In this document: positions 12,329 to 21,105 of the stretch, piece by piece
How the letters are laid out: each line of letters begins with the position of its first letter
Numbering within the stretch: the first letter of the stretch is position 1
Assembly (NCBI RefSeq): GCF_039602135.1
Contig: NZ_CP125942.1
Location: 124,001-188,000 of the forward strand
From: Glutamicibacter sp. B1
GTDB lineage: Bacteria; Actinomycetota; Actinomycetes; Actinomycetales; Micrococcaceae
Reading direction: 5' to 3'
DNA: 64,000 nucleotides
Notes under the pieces: generated by a model
What the model was told of the DNA's origin: nothing
The model's database searches: none
What the model saw: only the letters and a program-made list of their open reading frames with translations
Translations under genes and position numbers: made by a program

Positions 12329-12799
12329 ATGGTCATGGCAGCCAAACGTTCGGGAAAGCTCATCACCATCTCGTCCGTGTCTGTGCTCGTCTATGTTGTA
12401 CTCTTCCTACTGCTTAGCCCGTTGCTACCTGAGCACCTTGCTCGGCATGCGGGAACCGATGGCGTTGGTTATAGCCCATTGTCGGTGACGGTGCTGATCG
12501 TTGGACTGGTTGCAACGCTCAGTCTGCTAATTGGCATCCTTGCCTACCGCGACTTCACTTCTTTGGGCCACTGGTATCCCGGACCAAAATCAATCGTGGT
12601 CTGCTTTTTATCCGCGGGTTTCGGCATCCTTGGGCTAGGTATTGCCATGATGCTGGCTGTGCTGGGGCGCGAAGCGGAAGAGAGCGGTTCGCTCCCGATT
12701 GGAATGGGACTGCTAGGACTACTTTTGGTTTTTGCAGTTTCTGCCGGCATTTTGGTTCGGGCTTTACCTCGCGCCGAACCCGAATCCTTGAGCACTTGA
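12329..12799 (+). CDS. Small integral membrane protein, possibly DUF1648/SdpI-like
   Basis: A 156-residue protein with four predicted membrane helices at roughly 12-32, 49-71, 84-108 and 118-140. The stretch after helix 1, LLPEHLARHAGTDGVGYSP, resembles the proline/histidine loop of DUF1648 proteins (LP.x..H....G), which form part of SdpI-type immunity and SdpR-linked proteins. That resemblance is weak. ATG 12329 is taken as start; ATG 12335 is also possible, and neither has a strong ribosome-binding site. The preceding 200 nt holds no credible gene. Function unknown. Confidence 0.65.
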   Translation: MVMAAKRSGKLITISSVSVLVYVVLFLLLSPLLPEHLARHAGTDGVGYSPLSVTVLIVGLVATLSLLIGILAYRDFTSLGHWYPGPKSIVVCFLSAGFGILGLGIAMMLAVLGREAEESGSLPIGMGLLGLLLVFAVSAGILVRALPRAEPESLST

Positions 12800-12914
12800 G
12801 GACAGCACTTTATGTAAAAGGGGATAGCTGCAGGCCTGTCGTTCACATTTCTGATCAACGCAGTGGTTCAATGTGCGACGTTTTCAGAAAGAGAATTCGC
12901 ACATGAGAACAGGC

Positions 12915-12958
12915 AAAAACAATAGACCCCCGACGCCGGAGCTGGCGTGCGAGGGTCT
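12915..12958 (-). terminator. Terminator of the minus-strand DUF1801/VOC/AraC operon
   Basis: Read on the minus strand, AGACCCTCGCACGCC pairs with GGCGTCGGGGGTCT (12924-12958) with two mismatched positions. ATTGTTTTT follows. It lies 15 nt after the DUF1801 stop codon. Confidence 0.8.
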
Positions 12959-12972
12959 GCCTGAAAATGGGC

Positions 12973-13419
12973 TTAGCGTCCGACGGCCTTGCTGACTAAC
13001 TGAGCAATCATTTTCTCGAGCTTCTCATCCAGTGCGGTGATCGCAAAAGAAGTGGGCCAGAGCGTGCCCTCATCAAGCTGTGCCACATCGTTAAACCCGA
13101 AGGTCAGGTAACGGGCATCAAACTTCTTGGCGTCCTGAATGAAGCAGAGGATCTTGCCGTCCAAAGCATAGGCGGGCATGCCATACCAAGTCTTCGGCTC
13201 TAATTCTGGGGCAGTGCTGGTAATGATCTGATGCAGCTTTTCGGCGAGTACCTTGTCGTTACCTTCAAATGAAGCGATCTTCTCTTCAACGTCTTTGCGA
13301 GCCTGTGCAGCCTTTTCTGCCTTGGTCATCCGCTTCTTGGGAGCACGTACCTCGGCGGCACGTTCTTTCATGGCGGCCTTCTCGGCGGCGCTGAATCCCT
13401 CTTGTTCTGCACTGCTCAT
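12973..13419 (-). CDS. DUF1801 (YdhG-like) family protein
   Basis: A 148-residue protein whose C-terminal half matches the DUF1801 fold: HQIITSTAPELEPKTWYGMPAYALDGKILCFIQ, with the conserved W-YGMPAY turn, then YLTFGF and a terminal helix. The N-terminal 45 residues are a charged lysine/alanine-rich helix. Members of this fold include frataxin-like iron-handling proteins such as Bacillus YdhG/Fra, but most have no known role. It is the last gene of a minus-strand run. Its ATG lies 2 nt after the VOC gene stop, so the two are co-transcribed and probably translationally coupled. Confidence 0.85.
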   Translation of the reverse strand: MSSAEQEGFSAAEKAAMKERAAEVRAPKKRMTKAEKAAQARKDVEEKIASFEGNDKVLAEKLHQIITSTAPELEPKTWYGMPAYALDGKILCFIQDAKKFDARYLTFGFNDVAQLDEGTLWPTSFAITALDEKLEKMIAQLVSKAVGR

Positions 13420-13421
13420 CT

Positions 13422-13838
13422 TTACTGCCCCTTCACTGCCTGATTAATTCGCACCATATTTCCCGAAGGATCACGGAAGGCACAATCGCGGGGTCCCCAA
13501 GGCTGATCCATGGGTTCTTGGAGAACCTCCGCGCCCGAAGCGCTCAAGGATTCAAACAGGGGATCCAACTCATCAACGCTAAGCACCAAACCGCCCAAGG
13601 CGCCCTTGGCAACAAGCTCAGCCAAAGCCTGTGCATCCTCATCGGAGCGCCCAGCTCCTGGAGCGGAGAGCACCAGGTTCAAGCCTTCTTGGCCAGGCAC
13701 CGCAAGGCTGACCCAACGGAAGCCAGCATTAGCCACGTCCGAGACCACGGCCAAGCCCAGGCCATCACGGTAGAAGGTCAACGCCTCATCAACATCGAGC
13801 ACGGTCACGGGAATGTATTGAACTGAAATCTTTGTCAT
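13422..13838 (-). CDS. VOC (glyoxalase/bleomycin-resistance fold) family protein
   Basis: 138 residues with the paired beta-alpha-beta-beta-beta modules of the vicinal oxygen chelate fold: VQYIPVTVLDVDEALTFYRDGLGL at the start and WGPRDCAFRDPSGNMVRINQ at the end. The latter carries the family's D-PxGN signature. Members range from glyoxalases to antibiotic-binding proteins; the substrate cannot be deduced. It sits between an AraC-type regulator (47 nt upstream) and a DUF1801 gene (2 nt downstream). In relatives this AraC-VOC-DUF1801 trio commonly travels together, which suggests one regulated function, perhaps a detoxification response. Confidence 0.9.
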   Translation of the reverse strand: MTKISVQYIPVTVLDVDEALTFYRDGLGLAVVSDVANAGFRWVSLAVPGQEGLNLVLSAPGAGRSDEDAQALAELVAKGALGGLVLSVDELDPLFESLSASGAEVLQEPMDQPWGPRDCAFRDPSGNMVRINQAVKGQ

Positions 13839-13885
13839 GACTAAAGCCTATGCAGGCAGCGCAACACGTGCTTCTTCAAAACTGC

Positions 13886-14284
13886 TCAGAATCTGGAGGG
13901 GCGCAATAAGATCTTGGCGATGCAGGCCGGGATCTGTTCAGAGTCCTGGTGCGCACGTTCCCGATAAGCGGTCGGCGTTTCACCCACCACCTCGGTAAAA
14001 CGTGAACTGAAGGACCCCAAAGAACTCCAACCCACCTGCATGCAGGTATCGGTGACCGTCACCCCTGAACGCAAAAGATGCATGGCCCGTTCAATTCGAC
14101 GAGTCAGCAGATAAGAATAGGGTGTCTCCCCATAAACGCGCTTAAACTCGCGTGAAAAATGTGCCGGAGACATTAACGCTTTGCTGGCCATCGCCGGGAC
14201 ATCCAGCGGTTGATCATAGTTACGGTCCATCAGATCTTTGGCCCGTCGCAGATGCGCTAAAACTTTCAGAACTTGAGTATCCAC
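13886..14284 (-). CDS. AraC-family transcriptional regulator, DNA-binding domain only
   Basis: 132 residues consisting essentially of the tandem AraC helix-turn-helix domain. Helix-turn-helix 1 is near 28-50 (LDVPAMASKALMSPAHFSREF). The second is near 76-98 (VTDTCMQVGWSSLGSFSSRF), followed by GETPTAYR. There is no N-terminal ligand-binding domain, as in MarA/SoxS-like proteins, so activity is likely controlled by expression or by a partner. It is 3 nt downstream of the MFS gene stop and upstream of VOC and DUF1801 on the same strand. The four genes probably form one transcript. Confidence 0.92.
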   Translation of the reverse strand: MDTQVLKVLAHLRRAKDLMDRNYDQPLDVPAMASKALMSPAHFSREFKRVYGETPYSYLLTRRIERAMHLLRSGVTVTDTCMQVGWSSLGSFSSRFTEVVGETPTAYRERAHQDSEQIPACIAKILLRPSRF

Positions 14285-14287
14285 GAT

Positions 14288-15520
14288 TTAGGCCCTCCGT
14301 GCTGCGCGCAGCACCAAGAAGATGCCCAGCACCGTGCAACAGAGATAAACGCCGATGACGCAAATCCATCCTGCCGTGAAACCACCAGCAGAACCTACCA
14401 AGAGTCCCATGGCCAAAGGCCCTACGGTGAAGCCACCAAATTGCCCAGCTGAAACTAGACCACTAGCACTGCCTAAACGATTGGCCGGAACCACGCGAAG
14501 CAGTGCCGCCATCAAAACCACCGAGACACCCAGCGCCGAAGCGCCATGCAATGCCACTGCAACCCACAACAGAATCGATGAGTGTAATTGCCCAGCGAGC
14601 AAGAAGGTTGCGCCACCGCACATGGCCAAAACCGCCAGCAAGAGCAGTAACTTGGGCGCCGCAACTCCACGGGACATCATGCGCCCCCAACCAACACGCG
14701 CACTGACTCCCACGATGCCGGCCACCGCCGCAGTCAGTCCACCAGCGACCAGAGAGAAGTCCAGTTCACGCACCGCAAAGAGCGCCAGATAAACATTGGT
14801 TGCCTGCACCCCGACACCGTTGATGAACCCGAAGAGGCATAGCGCGTAAATGATGAACCGGGTGGAACTGGCCTCGTCGGCTACTGGTGTGCTTGTTTTT
14901 GCAGTGACCGGGCTGCTCTTCTTGGGAGCCGGGGAAGTGAGGAAGGGTGTGGCATTAACGATGCGAAGTGCAAAGAACGCCAGGGCAGCGGCCAGCACTG
15001 CTCCGGCCAAGGAAGCACCTTGCCAGCCGATCACCGCAGCCAGCATCGGGAACCCGAGACTACCGACCAATTGAGAGACCTGAACTCCAGACTGCTTAAT
15101 CCCAGTCCAGGTGATGCGCTGTGCGCTGGGAACACGTTGGGCCAAGATTCGATTGGTCACGCCATTGGGAAATGACTGCGCAAAACCGGCAATTCCAGAG
15201 GCTACCAAGAGCATTACATAGCCAGCGTCCACTGCAGCCAGGGCCATAGCCAAAGCCGCGGTACCAAAGATGATCAGCATCAAACGGGAATCCGGTTGCC
15301 TGTCGGAGAACTTCCCAAAAGCCACATTGCCGATCGCCGCACAGCCAAAGCAGGCGGTAGCCAGCAGGCCGAATTGTGATTCGCTAAGACCCAAGTCCCG
15401 GATCACCAGATCACTGGTGGCGCTCAGCCCATAGTTGAGCAGTGGTGCGATACCTACGGCAGCTAGCAGGATGGACAGCAGCCCAAATCCGGGGCGTGCT
15501 TCTTTGACTTTCATCCTCAT
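14288..15520 (-). CDS. MFS transporter (YbfB/YjiJ-like)
   Basis: A 410-residue major facilitator with about 12 hydrophobic segments. The N-half contains FGKFSDRQPDSRLMLI, the loop 2-3 motif of the superfamily in degenerate form. The C-half has WGRMMSRGVAAPKLLL, the equivalent loop of the second bundle. It probably exports or imports a small molecule by proton coupling; substrate unknown. MRMKVKEAR is the first start, and ATG two codons later is equally possible. It heads the minus-strand cluster that continues into the AraC regulator, which suggests it is the transporter for whatever that cluster senses. Confidence 0.88.
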   Translation of the reverse strand: MRMKVKEARPGFGLLSILLAAVGIAPLLNYGLSATSDLVIRDLGLSESQFGLLATACFGCAAIGNVAFGKFSDRQPDSRLMLIIFGTAALAMALAAVDAGYVMLLVASGIAGFAQSFPNGVTNRILAQRVPSAQRITWTGIKQSGVQVSQLVGSLGFPMLAAVIGWQGASLAGAVLAAALAFFALRIVNATPFLTSPAPKKSSPVTAKTSTPVADEASSTRFIIYALCLFGFINGVGVQATNVYLALFAVRELDFSLVAGGLTAAVAGIVGVSARVGWGRMMSRGVAAPKLLLLLAVLAMCGGATFLLAGQLHSSILLWVAVALHGASALGVSVVLMAALLRVVPANRLGSASGLVSAGQFGGFTVGPLAMGLLVGSAGGFTAGWICVIGVYLCCTVLGIFLVLRAARRA

Positions 15521-15642
15521 CCTTAGCTTCGTGCTCGCGTGCTACTAGCTAAGTTTTGCATAGTCATTCTCGCTTCTTGGACACTATGACATATCTAGCA
15601 ACGGCTTAGAATCTGCACACCAACAGGCATAGGATTTAACAG

Positions 15643-16152
15643 GTGAATACTTTTACCGTCCGCTCCGCCAAAACCAGTGATGTACCGGCCATTCGCGATC
15701 TTGTGCGACCCCTGGCCGAAGAACGCATCTTGCTGGATAAGGAAGCGGTCACCTACTACGAATCAATTCAGGAATTCGTTGTAGCCCAAGACGCGGACGG
15801 AAATGTTGTTGGCTGTGGAGGCCTGCACGTGATCTGGGAAGACATTGCTGAGATCCGCACTCTGGCCACTTCTAATACGGTCCGTGGCAAGGGCGTGGGG
15901 CACTTACTGCTGCAAGAACTGCTACGCCGTGCCAAGGCTGTCGGTGTTGCTCGGGTCTTCTGCCTGACCTTTGAGGTTGCCTTCTTTGAACGCCAAGGAT
16001 TTAGCGTGATGGCAGATCAAAGTGCCGTAGACCCTTCGGTGTACCAAGAAATCTTGCTCTCAAGGGATGAGGGCGTCGCTGAATTCTTGGACCTCGCCCG
16101 GGTTAAACCCAATACGCTGGGCAATACTCGAATGATTATCGCCCTGAACTAG
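15643..16152 (+). CDS. Amino-acid N-acetyltransferase (GNAT), probable N-acetylglutamate synthase
   Basis: A 169-residue single-domain GNAT enzyme resembling the free-standing actinobacterial ArgA-type enzymes (M. tuberculosis Rv2747 class). These make N-acetylglutamate for the first step of arginine synthesis. The acetyl-CoA loop is VRGKGVGHLLL at 80-90. The typical beta strand EIRTLATSN precedes it, and FERQGF lies in the C-terminal half. The start is GTG 15643. A TAGGAT -10 box at 15630-15635 ends 7 nt upstream with no Shine-Dalgarno site, so the mRNA is probably leaderless. The 3' end overlaps the converging DUF1206 gene by 4 nt. Family is firm; the exact substrate is inferred. Confidence 0.87.
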   Translation: MNTFTVRSAKTSDVPAIRDLVRPLAEERILLDKEAVTYYESIQEFVVAQDADGNVVGCGGLHVIWEDIAEIRTLATSNTVRGKGVGHLLLQELLRRAKAVGVARVFCLTFEVAFFERQGFSVMADQSAVDPSVYQEILLSRDEGVAEFLDLARVKPNTLGNTRMIIALN

Positions 16153-16949
16153 TCCATCCGGTCATAACGCGCGCGCAAGAAAAGGTACAGGGCATAAACG
16201 ATCAGGCCCGCGGCGATGATCGCTAGCGCCACCGAACCGAAAGTTTGGTCCCGGACCGCTTTGAGCGCGCCATCGATACCACTGGCTTCCTCGGGATCAC
16301 CTTGGAGGGTGCTCACGATGAACAGCAAACCCAAGGCGCCCAACACCAGCCCCTTGGCTGGGTAGCCAATCATCCCGGAATAGCGGATAGCTGAAGAAAT
16401 CTCGTTTCGGCTGGAGCCATGAAGATCATCCAGGAACTTTTTGCTCACGCCCTTGTAGATGTAATACCCGGCCATCACCAACAACACCGCCCCAAAAACG
16501 ATCAAAGCCGCGCGCCCGGCCACAGACTTCATCAGTTCACCGCTCAAACTGGTCGCGGTTTCTCCCGAATCACTGGGATCACCTAGAGCGAATCGGGTGA
16601 AGGTAAACCCTACGGCCAGAAAAACGATGCCGGTACCCGAAAATTTGAGTCGGTCCCGCAGTTCTTTCTCGGGCAGTAGCATTTGCGCCAGCGACCACAA
16701 GCCCAGCACCAGGGCACCAATAGCGCAGATCCACAACAGTACGATGCCGAAAGGTTGCGCGGACAAGGCTCGCATGGCTCCACTTTGATCGGCCTGCGCC
16801 TGCCCACCGGTGGCCACCACCGCGGCCAACACGCCCATGGTGGCGTGCAAGATACCGTTGGCGACGTAACCCAAGCGGGCCAGACGCTCGAACCACGGGT
16901 GCCGCGCAGCCTGATGGGCGGCCTTTGCCGGATCAACAGAAGAATTCAT
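16149..16949 (-). CDS. DUF1206 membrane protein
   Basis: 266 residues with six predicted membrane helices arranged as three two-helix repeats. Each repeat begins with a similar motif: RLGYVANGILHATMG, FSGTGIVFLAVGF and YSGMIGYPAKGLVLGALG. This G-Y-x-A-K/N-G pattern is the hallmark of DUF1206, a family found in Actinobacteria, cyanobacteria and others with no known function. The last module has GSVALAIIAAGLIVYALYLFLRARY. It is 13 nt downstream of mutY, which could make it co-transcribed, and converges on the N-acetyltransferase gene. Confidence 0.92.
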   Translation of the reverse strand: MNSSVDPAKAAHQAARHPWFERLARLGYVANGILHATMGVLAAVVATGGQAQADQSGAMRALSAQPFGIVLLWICAIGALVLGLWSLAQMLLPEKELRDRLKFSGTGIVFLAVGFTFTRFALGDPSDSGETATSLSGELMKSVAGRAALIVFGAVLLVMAGYYIYKGVSKKFLDDLHGSSRNEISSAIRYSGMIGYPAKGLVLGALGLLFIVSTLQGDPEEASGIDGALKAVRDQTFGSVALAIIAAGLIVYALYLFLRARYDRMD

Positions 16950-16962
16950 GCGCTAAGCATAA

Positions 16963-17871
16963 CTAGGATGGCAAGCGCACGCCGTCATCTTCGAGCACTG
17001 CTAGACCATCCTTAAGCAATCCAGCCAGGGCCCGCTCACGCTGACTAGATTCGGACTGCAATTTTTCAAGTGCCACATAGGTGGCGTGACTTTGCCGGCC
17101 CAGATCGCTGAGGAAAGAATCCTGCGGTACTGGATGATCATGCTCTCTTAGAACCGCCATGATGGCACCGCGCACCTGACGGTCGGTACCCTTCCATGCT
17201 TGGCCCTTGGGAGTGTAGTGTGGCGCCGGCTGCCCGGCAGCAATCCAGGCACACTGCTCAAAGACCGGGCAGGCATCGCATTTTGGGCTACGGGCAGTAC
17301 ATACCAGCGCGCCAAGTTCCATGACCGAGACATTCCACAGATTTGCTGCAGCTCGATCTGCTGGTTGCACGTCTTTGGCACGGGCGAACTCACTGGCCCG
17401 TGGGCTGGGTTCAGGAAGTGCCATGCCGCCAAAGAGTCGGGCATGCACCCTGCGGATATTGGTATCAACCACGACCGTAGGCTCACCAAAAGCAAAACAG
17501 GCAATGGCCGCAGCGGTATAGTCCCCAACACCGGGTAGTGCGCGCAAAGCCTCTTCGGTGCGTGGCACCTCACCGTTATATTCGGTGGTGATTTCCACCG
17601 CTGCCGCATGCAGGCGCTGAGCCCGTCGCGGATAACCCAATCGGCCCCAGGCCTTCAGCGCTTCGGATAATGGTTCGGCGGCGAGGTCTTGAGGACGGGG
17701 CCAACGGCGCATCCATTCTTCCCAGACCGGCAAAACACGAACCACAGGGGTCTGCTGCAACATAAATTCACTGACCATTACTTCCCAACCACCCACGCCT
17801 TCTCGACGCCAAGGCAGGTCGCGGGAGTTCTGCAGATACCAATGATTAATACGGTGATGGATTTGTTGCAC
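16963..17871 (-). CDS. mutY: A/G-specific adenine glycosylase MutY
   Basis: Removes adenine mispaired with 8-oxoguanine or guanine. The core shows the catalytic glutamate in MVSEFMLQQT, the helix-hairpin-helix LPGVGDYTAAAI, the catalytic aspartate in VVVDTNIRRVHAR, and a [4Fe-4S] ligand set spaced C-x6-C-x2-C-x5-C (CTARSPKCDACPVFEQC). The open frame extends up to 17970, but that extension overlaps the divergent gene at 17958 and looks unlike MutY. I take GTG 17871 (or GTG 17874), just before QQIHHRINHWYLQNSRDLPWRR. The product is then about 302 residues, fitting actinobacterial MutY without a C-terminal NUDIX-like domain. Confidence 0.93.
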   Translation of the reverse strand: MQQIHHRINHWYLQNSRDLPWRREGVGGWEVMVSEFMLQQTPVVRVLPVWEEWMRRWPRPQDLAAEPLSEALKAWGRLGYPRRAQRLHAAAVEITTEYNGEVPRTEEALRALPGVGDYTAAAIACFAFGEPTVVVDTNIRRVHARLFGGMALPEPSPRASEFARAKDVQPADRAAANLWNVSVMELGALVCTARSPKCDACPVFEQCAWIAAGQPAPHYTPKGQAWKGTDRQVRGAIMAVLREHDHPVPQDSFLSDLGRQSHATYVALEKLQSESSQRERALAGLLKDGLAVLEDDGVRLPS

Positions 17872-17957
17872 CACACTACTGTAGCTAACGAGGCTCCATG
17901 GCCCCGATTCCCCTGCCATTACCGGGATCGAGACCGTGAATGAACTAGCCTTAAGCC

Positions 17958-18563
17958 ATGAGCAATACATCAGGGGGAAAGCTTCCGGCCAGCGTCTATC
18001 GGCGCCGGCGCATCACCGTTGCGGTGATCGCCGTGGTACTGGTGGGCTTGATCATCTGGGGTGTCATTGCCATTGCCGGACTCTTCTCATCAGATCAAGA
18101 AGGTTCAGCGGCCCCTCAGGCTACCGCGCAAACCAGCGCGCCAGCCGAAAGCACGCAATCGGAAGAAGATGCGGCTAAAAAGTGTAAATCTGACGAGGTA
18201 GAGGTCACCGCCACGACCGACGCTAAGAGTTATGCCACGGGTAAAGAGCCGGTACTGATCTTGACCGTCGAAAACACTTCGAAGCGCGAATGCGACATCA
18301 ACGTCGGCACCAATAAGCAAGAATTCTTGATCTCCAGCGGCAGCGACAGGGTCTTCTCCACCGTGGACTGCCTGCAGGACGGCGAAGACGTGTCACTAAC
18401 CTTCGCTGCCGGGCAAAAGGAAAATGCCCGCTTTACCTGGAACAGGGAGCGCTCAGCCCCGGGGTGCAAGGCCGTTAGCGTACAGCCGGGCCCGGGTACC
18501 TACAAGTTCACCGCAGCCATTGGCGAATTTGAATCTAAGCCGGTCAGCTTCACCCTGGAGTAA
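17958..18563 (+). CDS. Membrane-anchored extracytoplasmic protein of unknown function
   Basis: 201 residues. A basic N-terminus (YRRRR) precedes one membrane helix at about 20-43. A Ser/Thr/Ala/Glu-rich linker follows (about 44-75), then a folded extracellular domain of about 125 residues. That domain starts KCKSDEVEVTATTDAKSY and has a beta-sandwich-like pattern (VLILTVENTSKRECDINVG ... FTWNRE ... PGTYKFTAAIGE). Four cysteines (in KKCKS, RECD, DCLQ and PGCK) could form disulfides. The fold resembles DUF4232 or BsuPI-like domains of secreted actinobacterial proteins, but I cannot fix the family. It is divergent from mutY and converges with disA, 4 nt apart. Confidence 0.8.
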   Translation: MSNTSGGKLPASVYRRRRITVAVIAVVLVGLIIWGVIAIAGLFSSDQEGSAAPQATAQTSAPAESTQSEEDAAKKCKSDEVEVTATTDAKSYATGKEPVLILTVENTSKRECDINVGTNKQEFLISSGSDRVFSTVDCLQDGEDVSLTFAAGQKENARFTWNRERSAPGCKAVSVQPGPGTYKFTAAIGEFESKPVSFTLE

Positions 18564-18567
18564 TTCC

Positions 18568-19635
18568 TTAGATATAGCGGTCTAGCAGCGAGGACTCGGC
18601 CATGCGGGCCAGCCCCTCGCGGATGGACCGCGCACGCTGTTCGCCCACCCCTTCAATTTCCATCAACGCGGTGGTGGAAGCAGCCATCAGCAACTGCAAA
18701 TTATCAAAGGACGCGACCATCCGGTCACCCACAGCCTTAGGCACCGTCCGAATTTGCGAGAGCAACCGGTAACCCTTCGGGGTGAGTTGATCATCGTGCC
18801 CAATGGTGCCCTGCGGGAACAAGATCTTAGTGAGCCCGTCAAGATCGATCAGTTGCGCATCAGAGACTTCATGTAGCCGCTCCAAAGCGATATCAATATC
18901 CAGCTCTTGGCCTTCTGCCTGTGCGTAGTCGCGCATCAGTAGCTGGTTATCCACCTGGATTCCGGAGAGCAATTCTGCGTGCTGTGCGGCCAAAAGACGC
19001 CCATCCATGCCCAATTCCAGAACATAGCGGGAGATTTCTTCGCTGGTTCTACGCAACATTTCGGTGCGCTGCAATACCGCAAGGACTTCACGGGCGGTGG
19101 CCACATCTTCGATTTCCGCTGCGGACAGGGCGCTGGTGACTTGATCTAAACGGTGACGGTAGCGTTCAAGGGTGGCGATCGCCTGGTTGCCTCGAGCTAG
19201 TAGACGTTCGGCCGGTTCCAGCACGTGGCGCTCGCCGGCAGCATAGAGCGTGATGGTCTGCATGGATTGCGACACCGAGATGGTCGGGAAACCGGTCTGC
19301 GCGGCCACACGTTCTGCGGTACGGTGACGGGTGCCAGATTCCTGGGTGTCGATCTGCGCGTCGGGCATCAGCTGCACCCCGGCCTGCAGGATCTGGCGGG
19401 CGGTGCCATCAAGGATGATCGCCCCGTCCATCTTGGCTAATTCACGAATACGTGTGGGGGTGTAATCGGTGTTGATCCGAAAGCCGCCGGAGCTAATGGA
19501 TTCAACCACCTTGTCATGTCCCAGCACGATCAGCGCACCGGTACGTCCGCGTTGGATGCGCTCGAGTCCCTGGGCGAGCTCGGTGCCTGGAGCGATTTGC
19601 GCCAGGATGGCAAGGAATCCGGGGGATGGGTTCAT
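18568..19635 (-). CDS. disA: DNA integrity scanning diadenylate cyclase DisA
   Basis: Makes c-di-AMP from two ATP and slows on branched DNA, linking genome integrity to second-messenger level. The N-terminal DAC domain has DGA at 70-72 and RHR in GTRHRTAERV at 103-105, the two catalytic motifs. A helical spine follows, and then a C-terminal helix-hairpin-helix with IEGVGEQRARSIREGL. Length is 355 residues from ATG 19635, as in M. tuberculosis DisA. A TTG two codons upstream (19641) is better spaced to the AAAGGA at 19648-19653 and may be the true start. The frame open to 19749 overlaps radA and is not credible. It lies 40 nt after radA on the same strand, the conserved actinobacterial pair; RadA is known to modulate DisA in Bacillus and mycobacteria. 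Confidence 0.97.
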   Translation of the reverse strand: MNPSPGFLAILAQIAPGTELAQGLERIQRGRTGALIVLGHDKVVESISSGGFRINTDYTPTRIRELAKMDGAIILDGTARQILQAGVQLMPDAQIDTQESGTRHRTAERVAAQTGFPTISVSQSMQTITLYAAGERHVLEPAERLLARGNQAIATLERYRHRLDQVTSALSAAEIEDVATAREVLAVLQRTEMLRRTSEEISRYVLELGMDGRLLAAQHAELLSGIQVDNQLLMRDYAQAEGQELDIDIALERLHEVSDAQLIDLDGLTKILFPQGTIGHDDQLTPKGYRLLSQIRTVPKAVGDRMVASFDNLQLLMAASTTALMEIEGVGEQRARSIREGLARMAESSLLDRYI

Positions 19636-19675
19636 TTTCAAGGTGCGTCCTTTCGGCGGGCGACAACACTTAAGT

Positions 19676-21070
19676 TTATCGTGCCGGTTTCTGCCGTTGA
19701 GTGAAGGCAATATCGAGGGCTTGGGCAATGTTCTCCACTTGGAAAACACGGATCCCGTCGGGGATATTTTTCAGCGGTTCGGGGGTGGCTGGGGCCATGG
19801 CAAAGGAGAAGCCCAAACGTTGGGCCTCGGTAATGCGCCGAGAGATCTCAGGCACCTGGCGGACTTCACCGGCCAACCCCACCTCGCCAAAGGCCACAAA
19901 GTCCTGTGGCAGAGGGAATTCGTTCATCGAGGAGGCCAAGGCTAGCGCGCAGGCCAAATCCGAGGCAGGCTCGGCGATTTTCACCCCGCCGACCGTGGCG
20001 ATGTAGGAGTCCATGGAGGACAGGTCCATATGCGCGCGGGCCTGCAAGACCGCAACCACCATCTGTGCGCGGGCCGCATCCAATCCGCTGGTCGCACGCC
20101 GGGCCGCCGGGGCGTTGCTGCGTGAGAGTAGGGTCTGTACCTCAGCCACCAGGGGGCGTCGTCCCTCCAAGGTCACGGTAATGCAGGTGCCCGGAACCGG
20201 ATTGCGGGTGCGGGTGACAAAAAGCTTGGACGGGTCGGTCAGTGACTCGATGCCGTCTTCATTCAAATCAAAGCAGCCCACCTCGTCGGTGGCACCGTAA
20301 CGGTTTTTCAGTGCACGCAGGATGCGTAGGCGTGAATGCTTCTCACCGTCGAACTGGCAAACCACATCCACCAGGTGTTCGAGCAAGCGTGGGCCGGCTA
20401 CCGAACCTTCCTTGGTTACGTGCCCCACCATGATGGTGGACATGGCTCGGGTTTTAGCAGCGTTAATAATCGAGGCAGCGACCTCACGTACCTGTGAAAC
20501 ACCGCCGGCAGCGCCATCAACTTCTGCCGAGGAGAATGTCTGCACCGAGTCTAAGATCAACAGTTGCGGATCAATTTCTTGAATCTGTCCCAAAGCCAAG
20601 GCCAGATCGGTTTCGGCTGCCAGATAGAGGGTGTCGGCAATGGCGTTGATCCGCTCGGCGCGGGATTTGACCTGGGCTGCTGACTCTTCGCCGGTCAGAT
20701 ACAGCACTCGAAGCCCGGTTTGTGCGGCCTTGGCTGCCACATCTAAGAGCAGGGTGGACTTGCCAACGCCCGGTTCGCCGGCCAGCAGGATGGCAGCGGC
20801 CGGAACGAGACCGCCACCCAGGACGCGGTCTAGTTCAGAAACCCCACTGGGTCGGAAGGCTGCCTCGGAGCCGTCGATCTGTGCGATGGGTTTGGCCGGG
20901 TGCGCTACCTTGGCGGCGGCAACGGTGCGCGCTGAGACGACGCCTACCTCTTCAACGGTGCCCCAGGCCTGACACTCGCCGCAGCGTCCCACCCATTTGA
21001 TGGTGCTCCAACCGCATTCCGAACATTTGAATGTTGGTGAAGACTTGCTGCGTGTGGAGGTTTTGGCCAT
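19676..21070 (-). CDS. radA: DNA repair protein RadA
   Basis: RecA-like helicase that extends branch migration during recombination. The 464 residues have the full set of family features. A C4 zinc finger has cysteines 16, 19, 30 and 33. Walker A GEPGVGKS is at 98-105. The RadA-specific KNRxG motif is KNRYG at 255-259. A Lon-like C-terminal domain contains DLACALALASSMNEFPLPQD. Tyrosine replaces the more usual phenylalanine in KNRFG, a conservative change. It is upstream of disA in an apparent operon and 35 nt after the FUSC gene stop, so all three may be read together. Confidence 0.97.
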   Translation of the reverse strand: MAKTSTRSKSSPTFKCSECGWSTIKWVGRCGECQAWGTVEEVGVVSARTVAAAKVAHPAKPIAQIDGSEAAFRPSGVSELDRVLGGGLVPAAAILLAGEPGVGKSTLLLDVAAKAAQTGLRVLYLTGEESAAQVKSRAERINAIADTLYLAAETDLALALGQIQEIDPQLLILDSVQTFSSAEVDGAAGGVSQVREVAASIINAAKTRAMSTIMVGHVTKEGSVAGPRLLEHLVDVVCQFDGEKHSRLRILRALKNRYGATDEVGCFDLNEDGIESLTDPSKLFVTRTRNPVPGTCITVTLEGRRPLVAEVQTLLSRSNAPAARRATSGLDAARAQMVVAVLQARAHMDLSSMDSYIATVGGVKIAEPASDLACALALASSMNEFPLPQDFVAFGEVGLAGEVRQVPEISRRITEAQRLGFSFAMAPATPEPLKNIPDGIRVFQVENIAQALDIAFTQRQKPAR

Positions 21071-21105
21071 AGGCCCATGCTATCGAGCCGGGCCGACAAA
21101 ATTGC

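Noticed and set aside
17872..17970. N-terminal extension of MutY up to 17970
   Set aside because: It overlaps the divergent gene starting at 17958 and has no similarity to MutY; the conserved region begins near 17871.
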